Shown here: positions 24,075-32,339 of the stretch, in pieces | Layout: every line of letters starts with the position of its first letter | Numbering within the stretch: the first letter of the stretch is position 1 | NCBI GenBank assembly: GCA_033850885.1 | Contig: JAWWPG010000035.1 | Coordinates: 1 to 64,000, forward strand | DNA from: JAWWPG01 sp033850885 | Lineage (GTDB): Bacteria; Actinomycetota; Actinomycetes; Propionibacteriales; Nocardioidaceae | DNA: 64,000 bases | Direction of reading: 5' to 3' | Program-made: the position numbers and the translations under genes | Notes under the pieces: generated by a model | Told to the model about the DNA's origin: nothing | What the model saw: the letters and a program-made list of their open reading frames with translations, nothing else | Database searches by the model: none

Positions 24075-25256
24075 ATGAAGACTCGTTTCATTGCCACGAC
24101 CACTGCCTTGGCGGCGGCCACGCTTGGCCTGACCGGTGCCGGTGCACTCGCGTCAGCGCCGGCCGGCCACGGAAAGGTCCCGCAAGTCACGGTGCTGCGG
24201 CCCATGTATGACAAGGGGGTGAGCCCGAACCTGAGCGGGAGCACCAGAAGCGCGCTGGCCGCCCCCCATGTCCCGATGTTCCATCGAACCGTCACCGACG
24301 GCAAGCGGTCCTTCCCCTACACCATGGTGGGCAAGGATCCGTTCAAGGCACACGCCAACGCCAAGAGCACCGTCAACACGGTCATCGTGCCGATCACCAT
24401 CGTGCTGCCCAACGGTGACAGGTTCAACCCGACCGTTGCGGACTCCTGCGCCCCGTCCAGCTCCGTTGCGCGCACCCTGGCCTCCCCGCTCTTCACCGCC
24501 AAGAAGTACAGCTGGGGCGGCACCATCGTCGGGAAGGGACAGTATGTCAGCGTCTTCCAACGAGCAGAGTTCTACTCGCAGACCAAGCCGACCGGGCTCA
24601 ACCCTGACCTGCAGGTCACGCTGGCACCGACCACGCTGAACCCGATCACCGTGCATGTGCCCACCGCCGACGCGGCCGAAGCGTCGATCAACTGCGGGCA
24701 CGTGGCCCTGATGGAGATCAACTGGTGGGACAACTACGTCCAGAAAACGCTGATGCCCAAGCTGGCTGCGCAGGGGTTCGGCTCCGGCGACTTCCCGCTC
24801 TTCCTGCTGAGCAACGTCGCCGAGTACATCACCAACACCAACAACTGTTGCGTCCTCGGCTACCACAACGCGTTCACGAACCCGGCCGATGGGGGCACCA
24901 CGACCTACGGGGTCGCCTTGTTCGACAACACCCACGGCGCCTTCGGCAGTAGCGCCGACATCACCGTGTTGACCCACGAGATCGCCGAGTGGATGAACGA
25001 CCCGCTGGTCAACGGAGTCGACAACAACACCAAGCCATGGGGACATATCGGTCAGGTCTCCGGATGCCAGGCCAACCTCGAGGTCGGGGACCCGCTCAGC
25101 GGAACCGTGTTCCCCACGACGCTCGGCGGACAGGTGTGGCACCCACAGGAGCTGGCGTTCTTCTCCTGGTTCTATCACCAGAACCCCAGCCTGGGTGTCA
25201 ATGGCTGGTTCTCGAGCAACGGGACGTTCACCCAGGACGCCAACCCGTGCAGCTGA
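24075..25256 (+). CDS. Secreted protein of unknown function with HExxE motif
   Basis: A 393-residue exported protein. The signal peptide is clear (MKTRFIATTTALAAATLGLT, cleavage likely after ALASA). The mature part contains a conserved-looking HEIAEWMNDP (His near residue 305), a variant of zinc-protease HExxH with Glu in place of the second His, and downstream Cys/Trp/His residues. Six cysteines in the mature part could form disulfides outside the cell. I do not recognise a named family. It may be a metalloprotein or an inactive protease-like surface protein. The start has GGAGG 4 nt upstream. Confidence 0.75.
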   Translation: MKTRFIATTTALAAATLGLTGAGALASAPAGHGKVPQVTVLRPMYDKGVSPNLSGSTRSALAAPHVPMFHRTVTDGKRSFPYTMVGKDPFKAHANAKSTVNTVIVPITIVLPNGDRFNPTVADSCAPSSSVARTLASPLFTAKKYSWGGTIVGKGQYVSVFQRAEFYSQTKPTGLNPDLQVTLAPTTLNPITVHVPTADAAEASINCGHVALMEINWWDNYVQKTLMPKLAAQGFGSGDFPLFLLSNVAEYITNTNNCCVLGYHNAFTNPADGGTTTYGVALFDNTHGAFGSSADITVLTHEIAEWMNDPLVNGVDNNTKPWGHIGQVSGCQANLEVGDPLSGTVFPTTLGGQVWHPQELAFFSWFYHQNPSLGVNGWFSSNGTFTQDANPCS

Positions 25257-25306
25257 GAGAGACCCCACACGACGGGGGCTCGCCCAGCTCCGTCTGAGAT
25301 CAAGCT

Positions 25307-25334
25307 GCCGGGCCGACGCCACAGTCGGCCCGGC
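25307..25334. terminator. Bidirectional hairpin terminator
   Basis: A perfect 11-bp GC-rich stem (GCCGGGCCGAC / GTCGGCCCGGC) with a 6-nt loop lies between two convergent genes. There is no strong T-tract on either side, as is common in actinobacteria. Confidence 0.75.
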
Positions 25335-25359
25335 CGCTATTCTCCCGTCGGACCTCGTC

Positions 25360-26214
25360 CTACTTCGGAAGCACGAGCGTCCAGCTCTCGTCCACCTCGG
25401 TGAAGCCGAGCCGAGAGTAGAGCCGCCTGGCGCGCGCGTTGTCGTGGCTGACCACCAGCGACAGGCCGGTCAGGCCGGCCTCCCGGACAGCAGTGAGCGC
25501 CCGGCCGAGCAGTGCTGCGCCGACGCCTCGTGCCGGACAGGCCGGGTCGCGGAAGATGTCGATCACCCATGGTCCGCCGTACGGCGGGTCGCCGGTCCTC
25601 TCGACGACGAGGCACGCGCCGACGATGTCACCGTCGAACAGCGCCACCCGTGACTCGGTGAGCATCGGCCCCAGCAGCTCCCCCCGGGCGATCGCCCGCA
25701 CCTGCGACACGGCGGCGGCCTCGCCGCCGTCGAGGGCGTCCGGATGTCCGGGCGGGTACGCCCGATGCATGATCGCGCCGAGGCGCAGCGCATGACGGTC
25801 CACCTGGGCGGGCGACAGCGGCTCGATCCTTACGTCGTGCACGGTCGGCAGGTCGCGCGGGCCTGGCTGGGCCGACATCGAGTGGGCGTGCCGACGCTCC
25901 GAGGCGCCGGCGTCGAGCAGGGCCGCGACGAGTGTCTCGTCGGACGTCGAGAAGAGCCAGCCAGGCAGCGCGTCCACCGCGAGGGCGGCGGCCCGCTCCC
26001 GGTCGACGGCGGACGGGACCCAGACGCCGTCGGCCCAGGGAACGGACCCCTGGACGCTCTGGGACCGCGAGAACACCAGGCTGGCTGCGCCGGCGCCCGA
26101 CCCGTCGGACAGGGTCGTCCGGTCCGGCCAGTCCGCGTGCGGGTCGGGCTGCGCGGCGACGTCCGCGGGGACGGCGGAGGTCGAAGACTCCGTCACAGCC
26201 CCATCGGGTGCCAT
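25360..26214 (-). CDS. GNAT family N-acetyltransferase
   Basis: A 284-residue protein with one recognisable GNAT domain in its C-terminal half, about residues 125-284. The acetyl-CoA loop is CPARGVGAALL and the following strand/helix region is LVVSHDNARARRLYSRLGF. The N-terminal 120 residues match no motif I recognise. It overlaps the short aldehyde-dehydrogenase-like gene by 22 bp and is the last gene of the deoC unit. Its substrate is unknown. Confidence 0.85.
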   Translation of the reverse strand: MAPDGAVTESSTSAVPADVAAQPDPHADWPDRTTLSDGSGAGAASLVFSRSQSVQGSVPWADGVWVPSAVDRERAAALAVDALPGWLFSTSDETLVAALLDAGASERRHAHSMSAQPGPRDLPTVHDVRIEPLSPAQVDRHALRLGAIMHRAYPPGHPDALDGGEAAAVSQVRAIARGELLGPMLTESRVALFDGDIVGACLVVERTGDPPYGGPWVIDIFRDPACPARGVGAALLGRALTAVREAGLTGLSLVVSHDNARARRLYSRLGFTEVDESWTLVLPK

Positions 26215-27089
26215 ACGGTCTTGGTCTCAAGGAACCTGGTGATCCTCGATAGCCCCGGATCCAGCGTCCAGTCGGGCTCCACGTCGTCGGCCCTCAGCAC
26301 CCGCTTGAGGTTGTCGACGGCGGCGACCTCCAGGAGCCGGGCATTCTCCGCATCCCCAGCCGCCCCGGCGAGGTCGATCGCGTTCACGTCCTGGTGGGAC
26401 GCGAGAGTCGGGACGGTGTCGGCGAGCTGGCCGGTCAGCACGTTGACGACCCCTGCGGGCACGTCCGACGTGGCGAGGACCTCCGACATCGTGATGGCCG
26501 GCAGCGGCCGGCGGTACGACGCCGTGACCACGGCCGCGTTGCCGGAGACGATGACCGGCGCGAGCACCGACACCAGGCCGAGCAGCGAGGAGCCCTGCGG
26601 GGCCAGCACGGCGACGACACCGGTGGGCTCGGGAACGGAGAAGTCGAAGTAGGGACCGGCGACCGGGTTCGTGCTTCCCACCACCTGCGCGATCTTGTCG
26701 GCCCAGCCCGCATACCAGACCCACCGGTCGATGGCCAAGTCGACCGCCTTGGACGCGCTCGGCCGGGTCACGCCCTCACCGGCGGCGACATCCGCCACGA
26801 ACTGGTCACGCCTGCTCTCCATCACCTCGGCGACCCGGTAGAGCACCTGTCCGCGGTTGTACGGCGTAGTCGTGGCCCACCCCGCGAAGGCCTTCCGCGC
26901 CGCGCTGACGGCGTCGCGGGCGTCCTTGCGGGACGCCTGCGCGGCGTTGGCCAGGAACCTGTCGCGAGCGTCGGTGACGACGTACGACCTGCCGGACTCG
27001 GACCGCGGGAACTTTCCGCCGATGAAGAGCTTGTAGGTCTTCTTCACGTCGAGCCTGGCCGACCCGCTCGCTGCCGCCTTAGCGGGCAA
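26193..27089 (-). CDS. Truncated aldehyde dehydrogenase-like protein (no catalytic half)
   Basis: A 298-residue protein homologous to the N-terminal NAD-binding half of aldehyde dehydrogenases (YKLFIGGKFPRSESGRSY, later VLAPQGSSLLGLVSVLAPVI). It stops before the domain that carries the catalytic Cys and the general-base Glu. Family enzymes are about 480 residues long. The start is TTG 27089: GGAGG lies 6 nt upstream, and the gene overlaps the full-length dehydrogenase by 11 bp. The open frame and the operon position argue for a maintained, probably non-catalytic partner rather than recent decay, but this is inference. Confidence 0.75.
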   Translation of the reverse strand: MPAKAAASGSARLDVKKTYKLFIGGKFPRSESGRSYVVTDARDRFLANAAQASRKDARDAVSAARKAFAGWATTTPYNRGQVLYRVAEVMESRRDQFVADVAAGEGVTRPSASKAVDLAIDRWVWYAGWADKIAQVVGSTNPVAGPYFDFSVPEPTGVVAVLAPQGSSLLGLVSVLAPVIVSGNAAVVTASYRRPLPAITMSEVLATSDVPAGVVNVLTGQLADTVPTLASHQDVNAIDLAGAAGDAENARLLEVAAVDNLKRVLRADDVEPDWTLDPGLSRITRFLETKTVWHPMGL

Positions 27090-28524
27090 GGTAGGCCTCC
27101 AGCCCGTGTCGGCCGCCTTCGCGCCCGTAGCCCGACTCCTTGTAACCTCCGAACGGGCTGGTCGGGTCGAAGCGGTTGAACGTGTTCGCCCAGACGACGC
27201 CCGCCCGCAGCCGGTCCGCCATCCACAGGATCCGTGACCCCTTGTCGGTCCAGACCCCCGCCGAGAGGCCGTACGGCGTGTTGTTCGCCTTGGCGACCGC
27301 CTCGTCCGGGGTGCGGAACGTGAGCACCGACAGCACCGGGCCGAAGATCTCCTCCCGCGCGATCCGGTCGGACTGGCTGACGCCGGTGAAGATGGTCGGA
27401 GCGAACCAGAAGCCGCGGTCCGGCAGCTCACACGGGGGCGACCACCGCTGCGCGCCTTCGGCCTCGCCGATGTCGGACAGCTCGCGGATCTTGGCCAGCT
27501 GCTCGGCGGAGTTGATGGCGCCGATGTCGGTGTTCTTGTCCAGCGGGTCGCCCACCCGCAAGGTCGCCATCCGGCGCTTGAGCCTGGCCAGCAGGTCGTC
27601 GTACACGCTCTCCTGCACGAGCAGACGTGACCCGGCACAGCAGACGTGACCCTGGTTGAAGAAGATCCCGTTGACGATGCCCTCGACCGCCTGGTCGAGG
27701 GGGGCGTCGTCGAAGACGATGTTGGCGGCCTTCCCGCCGAGCTCCAGGGTGACCGACTTTCGGGTGCCGGCTACCGTGCGGGCGATCGTCTTGCCCACCT
27801 CGGTCGACCCGGTGAAGGCCACCTTGTCGACGTCGGGATGCGCGACGACCGCGCGGCCCACGTCGCCTGCTCCGGTCACGATGTTGACCACCCCTGGCGG
27901 CAGGTCGGCCTGCTGGCAGATCTCCGCGAACAGCAGGGCGGTCAGCGATGTCGTCTCCGCCGGCTTGAGGACCACTGTGTTGCCGCACGCCAGCGCCGGC
28001 GCGATCTTCCAGGCGAGCATCATCAGCGGGAAGTTCCACGGGATCACCTGCCCGGCGACGCCGAGCGGCCGCGGTGCCGGACCGCCGGCTCGGGCTCCGG
28101 GCAGCGCGTACGTGAGCTTGTCGGCCCACCCGGCGTAGTAGAAGAAGTAGGCCGCGACGAGGGGGATGTCGACGTCGCGTGCCTCGCGGATGGGCTTGCC
28201 GTTGTCCAGGCTCTCCAGCACCGCGAGCTCGCGTGAGCGCTCCTGGACGATCCTCGCGATCCGGAAGAGGTACTTGGCGCGTTCCCTGCCGGGCAGCTTG
28301 GACCAGGTCCGGGTGTACGCACGGCGCGCCGCCGCCACCGCCCGGTCGACGTCGGCGTCGCTCGCCTCCGCGATCTCGGCCAGCACCTCCTCGGTGGCCG
28401 GGCTGACCGCCTTGAACGGGCTGCCATGCCCGTCCACGAACTCGCCGCCGATGAAGAGCCCGTACGACGAACGCAGGTCGACGACCGCGCGCGACTCCGG
28501 AGCGGGAGCGTACTCGAAAGCCAT
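27079..28524 (-). CDS. Aldehyde dehydrogenase (full length)
   Basis: A 481-residue NAD(P)-dependent aldehyde dehydrogenase. The cofactor glycine motif is FTGSTEVGK, the general-base Glu is in LELGGKAANIVF, and the catalytic Cys is in NQGHVCCAGSR. The C-terminal cap (EEIFGPVLSV, PFGGYKESGYGRE) is complete. It lies 10 bp downstream of deoC. Deoxyribose-phosphate aldolase releases acetaldehyde, so this enzyme probably oxidises that acetaldehyde to acetate. Confidence 0.92.
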   Translation of the reverse strand: MAFEYAPAPESRAVVDLRSSYGLFIGGEFVDGHGSPFKAVSPATEEVLAEIAEASDADVDRAVAAARRAYTRTWSKLPGRERAKYLFRIARIVQERSRELAVLESLDNGKPIREARDVDIPLVAAYFFYYAGWADKLTYALPGARAGGPAPRPLGVAGQVIPWNFPLMMLAWKIAPALACGNTVVLKPAETTSLTALLFAEICQQADLPPGVVNIVTGAGDVGRAVVAHPDVDKVAFTGSTEVGKTIARTVAGTRKSVTLELGGKAANIVFDDAPLDQAVEGIVNGIFFNQGHVCCAGSRLLVQESVYDDLLARLKRRMATLRVGDPLDKNTDIGAINSAEQLAKIRELSDIGEAEGAQRWSPPCELPDRGFWFAPTIFTGVSQSDRIAREEIFGPVLSVLTFRTPDEAVAKANNTPYGLSAGVWTDKGSRILWMADRLRAGVVWANTFNRFDPTSPFGGYKESGYGREGGRHGLEAYLAR

Positions 28525-28534
28525 CGGCCCTCCT

Positions 28535-29533
28535 CTAGTCCATCGTCACGTAGTCGGGCCCGCTGTAGCGCCCGGTCGCCTGCTTGCTGCGCTGCATCAG
28601 CAGGTCGTTGAGCAGCCGCGAGGCGCCGAAGCGGAACCATCCGGGGTCGAGCCAGTCGTCGCCCACGGTCTCGTTGACCATCACCAGGTAGCGGATCGCG
28701 TCCTTGGAGGCGCTGATCCCGCCGGCGGCCTTCACCCCGACCATCCGGCCGGTGGCGGCGCGGAAGTCGCGGACCGCCTCGAGCATCACGAGCGTCACCG
28801 GCAAGGTGGCGGCCGGCTGTACCTTCCCGGTGCTGGTCTTGATGAAGTCGGCCCCGGCGAGCATCGCGAGCCAGCTGGCCCGGCGGACGTTGTCGTACGT
28901 CGCGAGCTCGCCGGTCTCCAGGATCACCTTCAGGTGCGGCGGTCTTGGCGCATCAGCCAACGCCTCCTTGGTGCCCACGATCTCGTCATACACGCGGCGG
29001 TAGTCGCCAGTGAGGAACGCGCCCCGGTCGATCACCATGTCGACCTCGTCTGCACCCGCCGCGGCCGCGTCGGCGGCGTCGAGCAGCTTCACGGCCTGCG
29101 ACGCCCGCCCGGATGGGAAAGCGGTGGCAACCGAGGCCACCTTGACCCCGCTCCCGGCGAGGCTCTGGACGGCGACCGGCACCAGATCTGGGTAGACGCA
29201 GACCGCGGCGACCCGCGGGCAGCTCGGGTCCGTGGGATCGGGCCGGCGGGCCTTCGCGCACAGCCCCCGGACCTTTCCGGGGGTGTCCTGCCCCTCGAGA
29301 GTCGTGAGGTCGATCATCGAGATCGCCAGGTCGATGGCCCAGCTCTTCGAGGTCGTCTTGATCGAGCGGGTGGCAAGGGCCGCCGCTCTCGCCTCGCACC
29401 CGACCTGGTCGACGGAGGGGAGCCCCTGCAGGAACCTGGTGAGCTCCGCCGTCGACCACGTCGTCCCGCCGGCATCCGTCGCCAGGCAAGTGCGCGCCGC
29501 GATGGCGGGCTCGCCGCGTGTCGTGGTCGTCAT
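28535..29533 (-). CDS. deoC: Deoxyribose-phosphate aldolase
   Basis: A 332-residue class I aldolase splitting 2-deoxyribose-5-phosphate into glyceraldehyde-3-phosphate and acetaldehyde. Schiff-base and active-site stretches are present: GADFIKTSTGK (catalytic Lys) and VGVKAAGGIS (second Lys). AAVCVYPDLV near the N-terminal half is typical of DeoC. It is longer than E. coli DeoC (about 260) through an N-terminal extension seen in the long actinobacterial/eukaryotic-like form. It is first in a four-gene unit with two ALDH genes and a GNAT. ATG 29533 has TAGACT ending 7 nt upstream. Confidence 0.95.
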   Translation of the reverse strand: MTTTTRGEPAIAARTCLATDAGGTTWSTAELTRFLQGLPSVDQVGCEARAAALATRSIKTTSKSWAIDLAISMIDLTTLEGQDTPGKVRGLCAKARRPDPTDPSCPRVAAVCVYPDLVPVAVQSLAGSGVKVASVATAFPSGRASQAVKLLDAADAAAAGADEVDMVIDRGAFLTGDYRRVYDEIVGTKEALADAPRPPHLKVILETGELATYDNVRRASWLAMLAGADFIKTSTGKVQPAATLPVTLVMLEAVRDFRAATGRMVGVKAAGGISASKDAIRYLVMVNETVGDDWLDPGWFRFGASRLLNDLLMQRSKQATGRYSGPDYVTMD

Positions 29534-29540
29534 CGAGGTC

Positions 29541-29546
29541 AGTCTA
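29541..29546 (-). promoter_or_regulatory. Candidate deoC -10 box (TAGACT)
   Basis: On the minus strand TAGACT ends 7 nt before the ATG at 29533, giving a probable leaderless transcript for the deoxyribose operon. Confidence 0.45.
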
Positions 29547-29607
29547 GTGACCGTCCGGCCGCGCGGTGGGGGCGCGAGCCCCCGACCCGTCGAGGGCACG
29601 GATTGAT

Positions 29608-29619
29608 AACCATCTGGTT
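29608..29619. promoter_or_regulatory. Inverted repeat AACCA-TC-TGGTT in the deoC/29672 divergent gap
   Basis: A 12-bp near-palindrome lies in the 138-bp divergent region, about 62 bp upstream of the deoC -10 and 40 bp upstream of the other promoter. It could be an operator for a deoxynucleoside regulator. No regulator gene is present in the window. Confidence 0.3.
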
Positions 29620-29659
29620 GCAGCGCTCGTCGTACGGCGGTCGGTGCGAGACCGGCGGC

Positions 29660-29665
29660 TATGGT
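29660..29665 (+). promoter_or_regulatory. Candidate -10 box (TATGGT) for the gene at 29672
   Basis: TATGGT ends 6 nt before the GTG at 29672, consistent with a leaderless start. Confidence 0.4.
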
Positions 29666-29671
29666 GACTCT

Positions 29672-30334
29672 GTGAGGAACGCAGCCGTAGAGGCGGCGGG
29701 GCCGCGTACCGAGACGTTCGTGGTTCCCATGGGACGTTACCTCGGCTATCTGGTCCTCGGGGCCGCTCTCGTGCTCATCGTCCTCGGTATCGAGGGCGAG
29801 GGAACCGGTTCGCTCGGCCTCATCGGGTTCTGCGTCGCTTTCGGCCTGGTCGCCTGGGTGGTGCTGATCAGGCCCCAGGTGACGGCCCACCGAAACGGGC
29901 TCCTGATGCGGAACATGCTGCGCGACACGTTCCTGCCCTGGGCCAGCATCAAGAGCTGCCGGGTCGCGCAGACGCTGCAGATCGGGACGCGGGACAAGGT
30001 CTACCACGGGCTTGGCGTCAGCAAGTCGGCACGGCAGGCGGCCCGCGAACGGCGGCGCGCGCGACGACAGGAGCCGATCGGGCCGAACACGGGGTTGAGC
30101 TCTCTGCAGTTCCCCATGAAGACGGACCTCGACGACAAGACCGAGGTCAACCTCGTCATGCAGGAGCATGTGATCAAGGACGACTTCGTCCACACCGAGC
30201 GCCGCATCGAGACCCTCGTTCGCGAGCGCACCGCGGCGACCCAGGGCCAGTCACCCAAAGTGGTGTGGGACCCCGTTCCCATCGTCGCCCTGGTGGTGGG
30301 CGTGGCGGGTGTCGTGTTCGGCTTCGTGCACTGA
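29672..30334 (+). CDS. PH-domain-like membrane protein of unknown function
   Basis: A 220-residue protein. Two hydrophobic helices near the N-terminus (YLGYLVLGAALVLIVLGI and SLGLIGFCVAFGLVAWVVLI) are followed by a soluble stretch resembling bacterial PH domains (TAHRNGLLMRNMLRDTFLPWASIKSCRV). A basic cluster (RQAARERRRARRQ) comes next, and a C-terminal hydrophobic helix (VALVVGVAGVVFGF) ends the protein. The function is unknown; the family assignment is an inference from layout. It starts at GTG 29672, divergent from deoC. Confidence 0.7.
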   Translation: MRNAAVEAAGPRTETFVVPMGRYLGYLVLGAALVLIVLGIEGEGTGSLGLIGFCVAFGLVAWVVLIRPQVTAHRNGLLMRNMLRDTFLPWASIKSCRVAQTLQIGTRDKVYHGLGVSKSARQAARERRRARRQEPIGPNTGLSSLQFPMKTDLDDKTEVNLVMQEHVIKDDFVHTERRIETLVRERTAATQGQSPKVVWDPVPIVALVVGVAGVVFGFVH

Positions 30335-30353
30335 CTCCCGGCGGTGCCCCCGC

Positions 30354-32006
30354 TCAGATGCCGGCCGTCGCGACCAGGTCCGACCTGATGGCGTCCAGCC
30401 GTCCCGCGGCAGCGATCCGGGCTGCTTCGACAGTTCGGTCCGAGCCGTCCACCGGCACCACGACCTCGAGATAGCACTTGAGCTTCGGCTCGGTGCCGGA
30501 GGGCCGTACGACGACGCGCCCGCCCGACGCCAGCCGGTAGCGCAAGGCCTCCGTCGGGGCCAGCGTCTCGCCGCCCTGCGCCAGGTCGTCGATGCTCTCG
30601 ACGGCGAACCCGCCGAGGACCTCGGGGGGAGACGCCCGCAGGCGCTCCATGACCCGGCTGGTCTCCTGCACGTCGTCCACTCGAACCGAGACCTGGTCGG
30701 TGGCGTAGACGCCGTACTCGCGGGCGATGTCGTCCAGCCGGTCGAGCAGGGTGAGTCCCTGCGCTCGTAGCCCGGCCGCGAGCTCGCACACGAGCAGCAG
30801 GGCGGAGATGCCGTCCTTGTCCGTCACCAGGCCGGGCGATGCGCAGTAGCCGAGGGCCTCCTCGTACCCGTAGGCCAGGCCGGGGACCCGCCCGATCCAC
30901 TTGAAGCCGGTGAGGGTCTCCGCGTAGGGGACGCCGTTCCTCTCCGCCATCGCCTCGAGCAAGGATGACGAGACGATGGTCGTCGCGAAGACACCGCGCA
31001 GTCCGCGTCGCAGCAGATGGTCGCCGAGCAGGACGCCCACCTCGTCGCCTCGCAGCATCCGCCAGCCGTGCATGGTCGCGACCGCGACCGCGCACCGGTC
31101 GGCGTCCGGGTCGTTCGCCACCGCGATGTCCGCGCCGCTGCGGGCCGCCAGGTCCATGACCAGGTCCATCGCCCCCGGCTCCTCGGGGTTCGGGAACGCC
31201 ACGGTGGGAAACTCTGGATCCGGCTCCTGCTGCTGCCGTACGACGACGGGCGGCGCAAAGCCCGACTGGCGGAGGACCCTCTCGACAGTCCGGAACCCCA
31301 CGCCGTGCAAGGGGGTGTACGCCACCGTGAGCTCGCGGGCGGTGCCCTCCGCCGGCAGCGCAGCCACGGCCTCGACGTAGGCGTTGGTGACCTCGTCCCC
31401 GAGCAGCTCCCAGTCGTCGCCGCGGGGGACATCTGCAGCCGGGGCGACTGCGTCGATCGACCGCGAGATGTCCCGGTCCGCGGGTGGGACGATCTGGGTG
31501 CCGTCACCGAGGTAGACCTTGTAGCCGTTGTCCCGCGGCGGGTTGTGGGACGCTGTCACCATCACCCCTGCGGCGGCGCCTAGATGACGGATGGCGAAGG
31601 CGAGCACCGGGGTGGGCAGCGGGTGTGGCAGCTCGAGTGCCCGGATCCCGGCGCCGGCCATCACCTCGGCCGTATCGCGGGCGAACTCGCGCGAACGGTG
31701 CCTGGCGTCGTACCCGATGACCACCGGCCCGGACGCGCCGCCTGAGCGGAGGTACGCTGCCAGGCCCGCGGCTGCCCGGGTCACCAGGGCCCGGTTCATC
31801 CGGTTCGGACCGGCGGCGAGCTCGCCGCGCAGACCGGCCGTGCCGAACTCGAGCCGGCCGGCGAACCTGTCACGCAGCTCGGCGAGGGCGGCCTCGTCGG
31901 TCTCGGCGGCCGCCAGCAGGTCGGTCAGCTCGGCGCGCGTCTGCGGGTCGGGGTCGGCCGCGACCCATTGCCCGACCGCGGCGCGCAACGGTGCCGCGAC
32001 CGTCAT
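30354..32006 (-). CDS. Phosphohexomutase (phosphomannomutase/phosphoglucomutase family)
   Basis: A 550-residue alpha-D-phosphohexomutase. Motifs are the phosphoserine loop TASHNPPRDNGYKVY, the Mg2+ loop DPDADRCAV, and the C-terminal phosphate-binding loop RPSGTEPKLKCYLEV. The sugar-recognition region follows the usual order of domains. In M. tuberculosis the equivalent gene pmmB sits beside deoD (recalled knowledge), and here a damaged deoD lies 10 bp upstream. It could act on pentose phosphates (ribose-1-P/deoxyribose-1-P), linking phosphorolysis to deoC, or on hexose phosphates for glycan synthesis. Sequence alone does not settle this. Confidence 0.9.
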   Translation of the reverse strand: MTVAAPLRAAVGQWVAADPDPQTRAELTDLLAAAETDEAALAELRDRFAGRLEFGTAGLRGELAAGPNRMNRALVTRAAAGLAAYLRSGGASGPVVIGYDARHRSREFARDTAEVMAGAGIRALELPHPLPTPVLAFAIRHLGAAAGVMVTASHNPPRDNGYKVYLGDGTQIVPPADRDISRSIDAVAPAADVPRGDDWELLGDEVTNAYVEAVAALPAEGTARELTVAYTPLHGVGFRTVERVLRQSGFAPPVVVRQQQEPDPEFPTVAFPNPEEPGAMDLVMDLAARSGADIAVANDPDADRCAVAVATMHGWRMLRGDEVGVLLGDHLLRRGLRGVFATTIVSSSLLEAMAERNGVPYAETLTGFKWIGRVPGLAYGYEEALGYCASPGLVTDKDGISALLLVCELAAGLRAQGLTLLDRLDDIAREYGVYATDQVSVRVDDVQETSRVMERLRASPPEVLGGFAVESIDDLAQGGETLAPTEALRYRLASGGRVVVRPSGTEPKLKCYLEVVVPVDGSDRTVEAARIAAAGRLDAIRSDLVATAGI

Positions 32007-32016
32007 CCAGGGACCT

Positions 32017-32337
32017 TCATCTCGGCGTCATCGCGACAGGGGTCACCATCCTGGGTAGTACCGCGGCCAGCAGCCGTCCCATCGTCGCGGCGGCGACCCG
32101 GCCGGCAGCAAGCACCTCCCGGTGGTCGAGGGGGTGACCCGCCATACCCGCCTCCGGGGCGGTGAACCCGGGGAGCTCGGTGAACGCCACCTCGACCTGG
32201 GTCGTGCCGAGAGCATCCGCAGCGGACAGCCAGCCGGAGCCCATGACGAGCGCCACGTCGTGCTGCGGCGCACCGGAGCGCGCGGCGAACTCCAGGGCCG
32301 CCCTGGTGGCCACCTCTGCCGGGCTCTCGTCGGCCAC
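32017..32337 (-). pseudogene. deoD: Purine nucleoside phosphorylase with large in-frame internal deletion
   Basis: An open frame of only 106 residues. Residues 1-60 match the PNP N-terminus, including the phosphate-loop region ALVMGSGW and the ELPGF motif. Residues about 63-106 match the PNP extreme C-terminus (AGHPLDHREVLAAGRVAAATMGRLLA). The intervening 160-170 residues, with the purine-binding and catalytic residues, are missing, although the frame continues through the junction near 32147-32158. Normal family length is about 265-275. The product cannot be an active phosphorylase. It lies between the cyclotransferase-like gene (2-bp gap) and the phosphohexomutase (10-bp gap). It could be a real deletion or an assembly error. 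Confidence 0.8.
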
Positions 32338-32339
32338 CG

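Noticed and set aside
28166..30334. A 722-codon plus-strand frame over the aldehyde dehydrogenase and deoC
   Set aside because: Only the part after GTG 29672 looks like protein. The rest is antisense to two well-supported enzymes.
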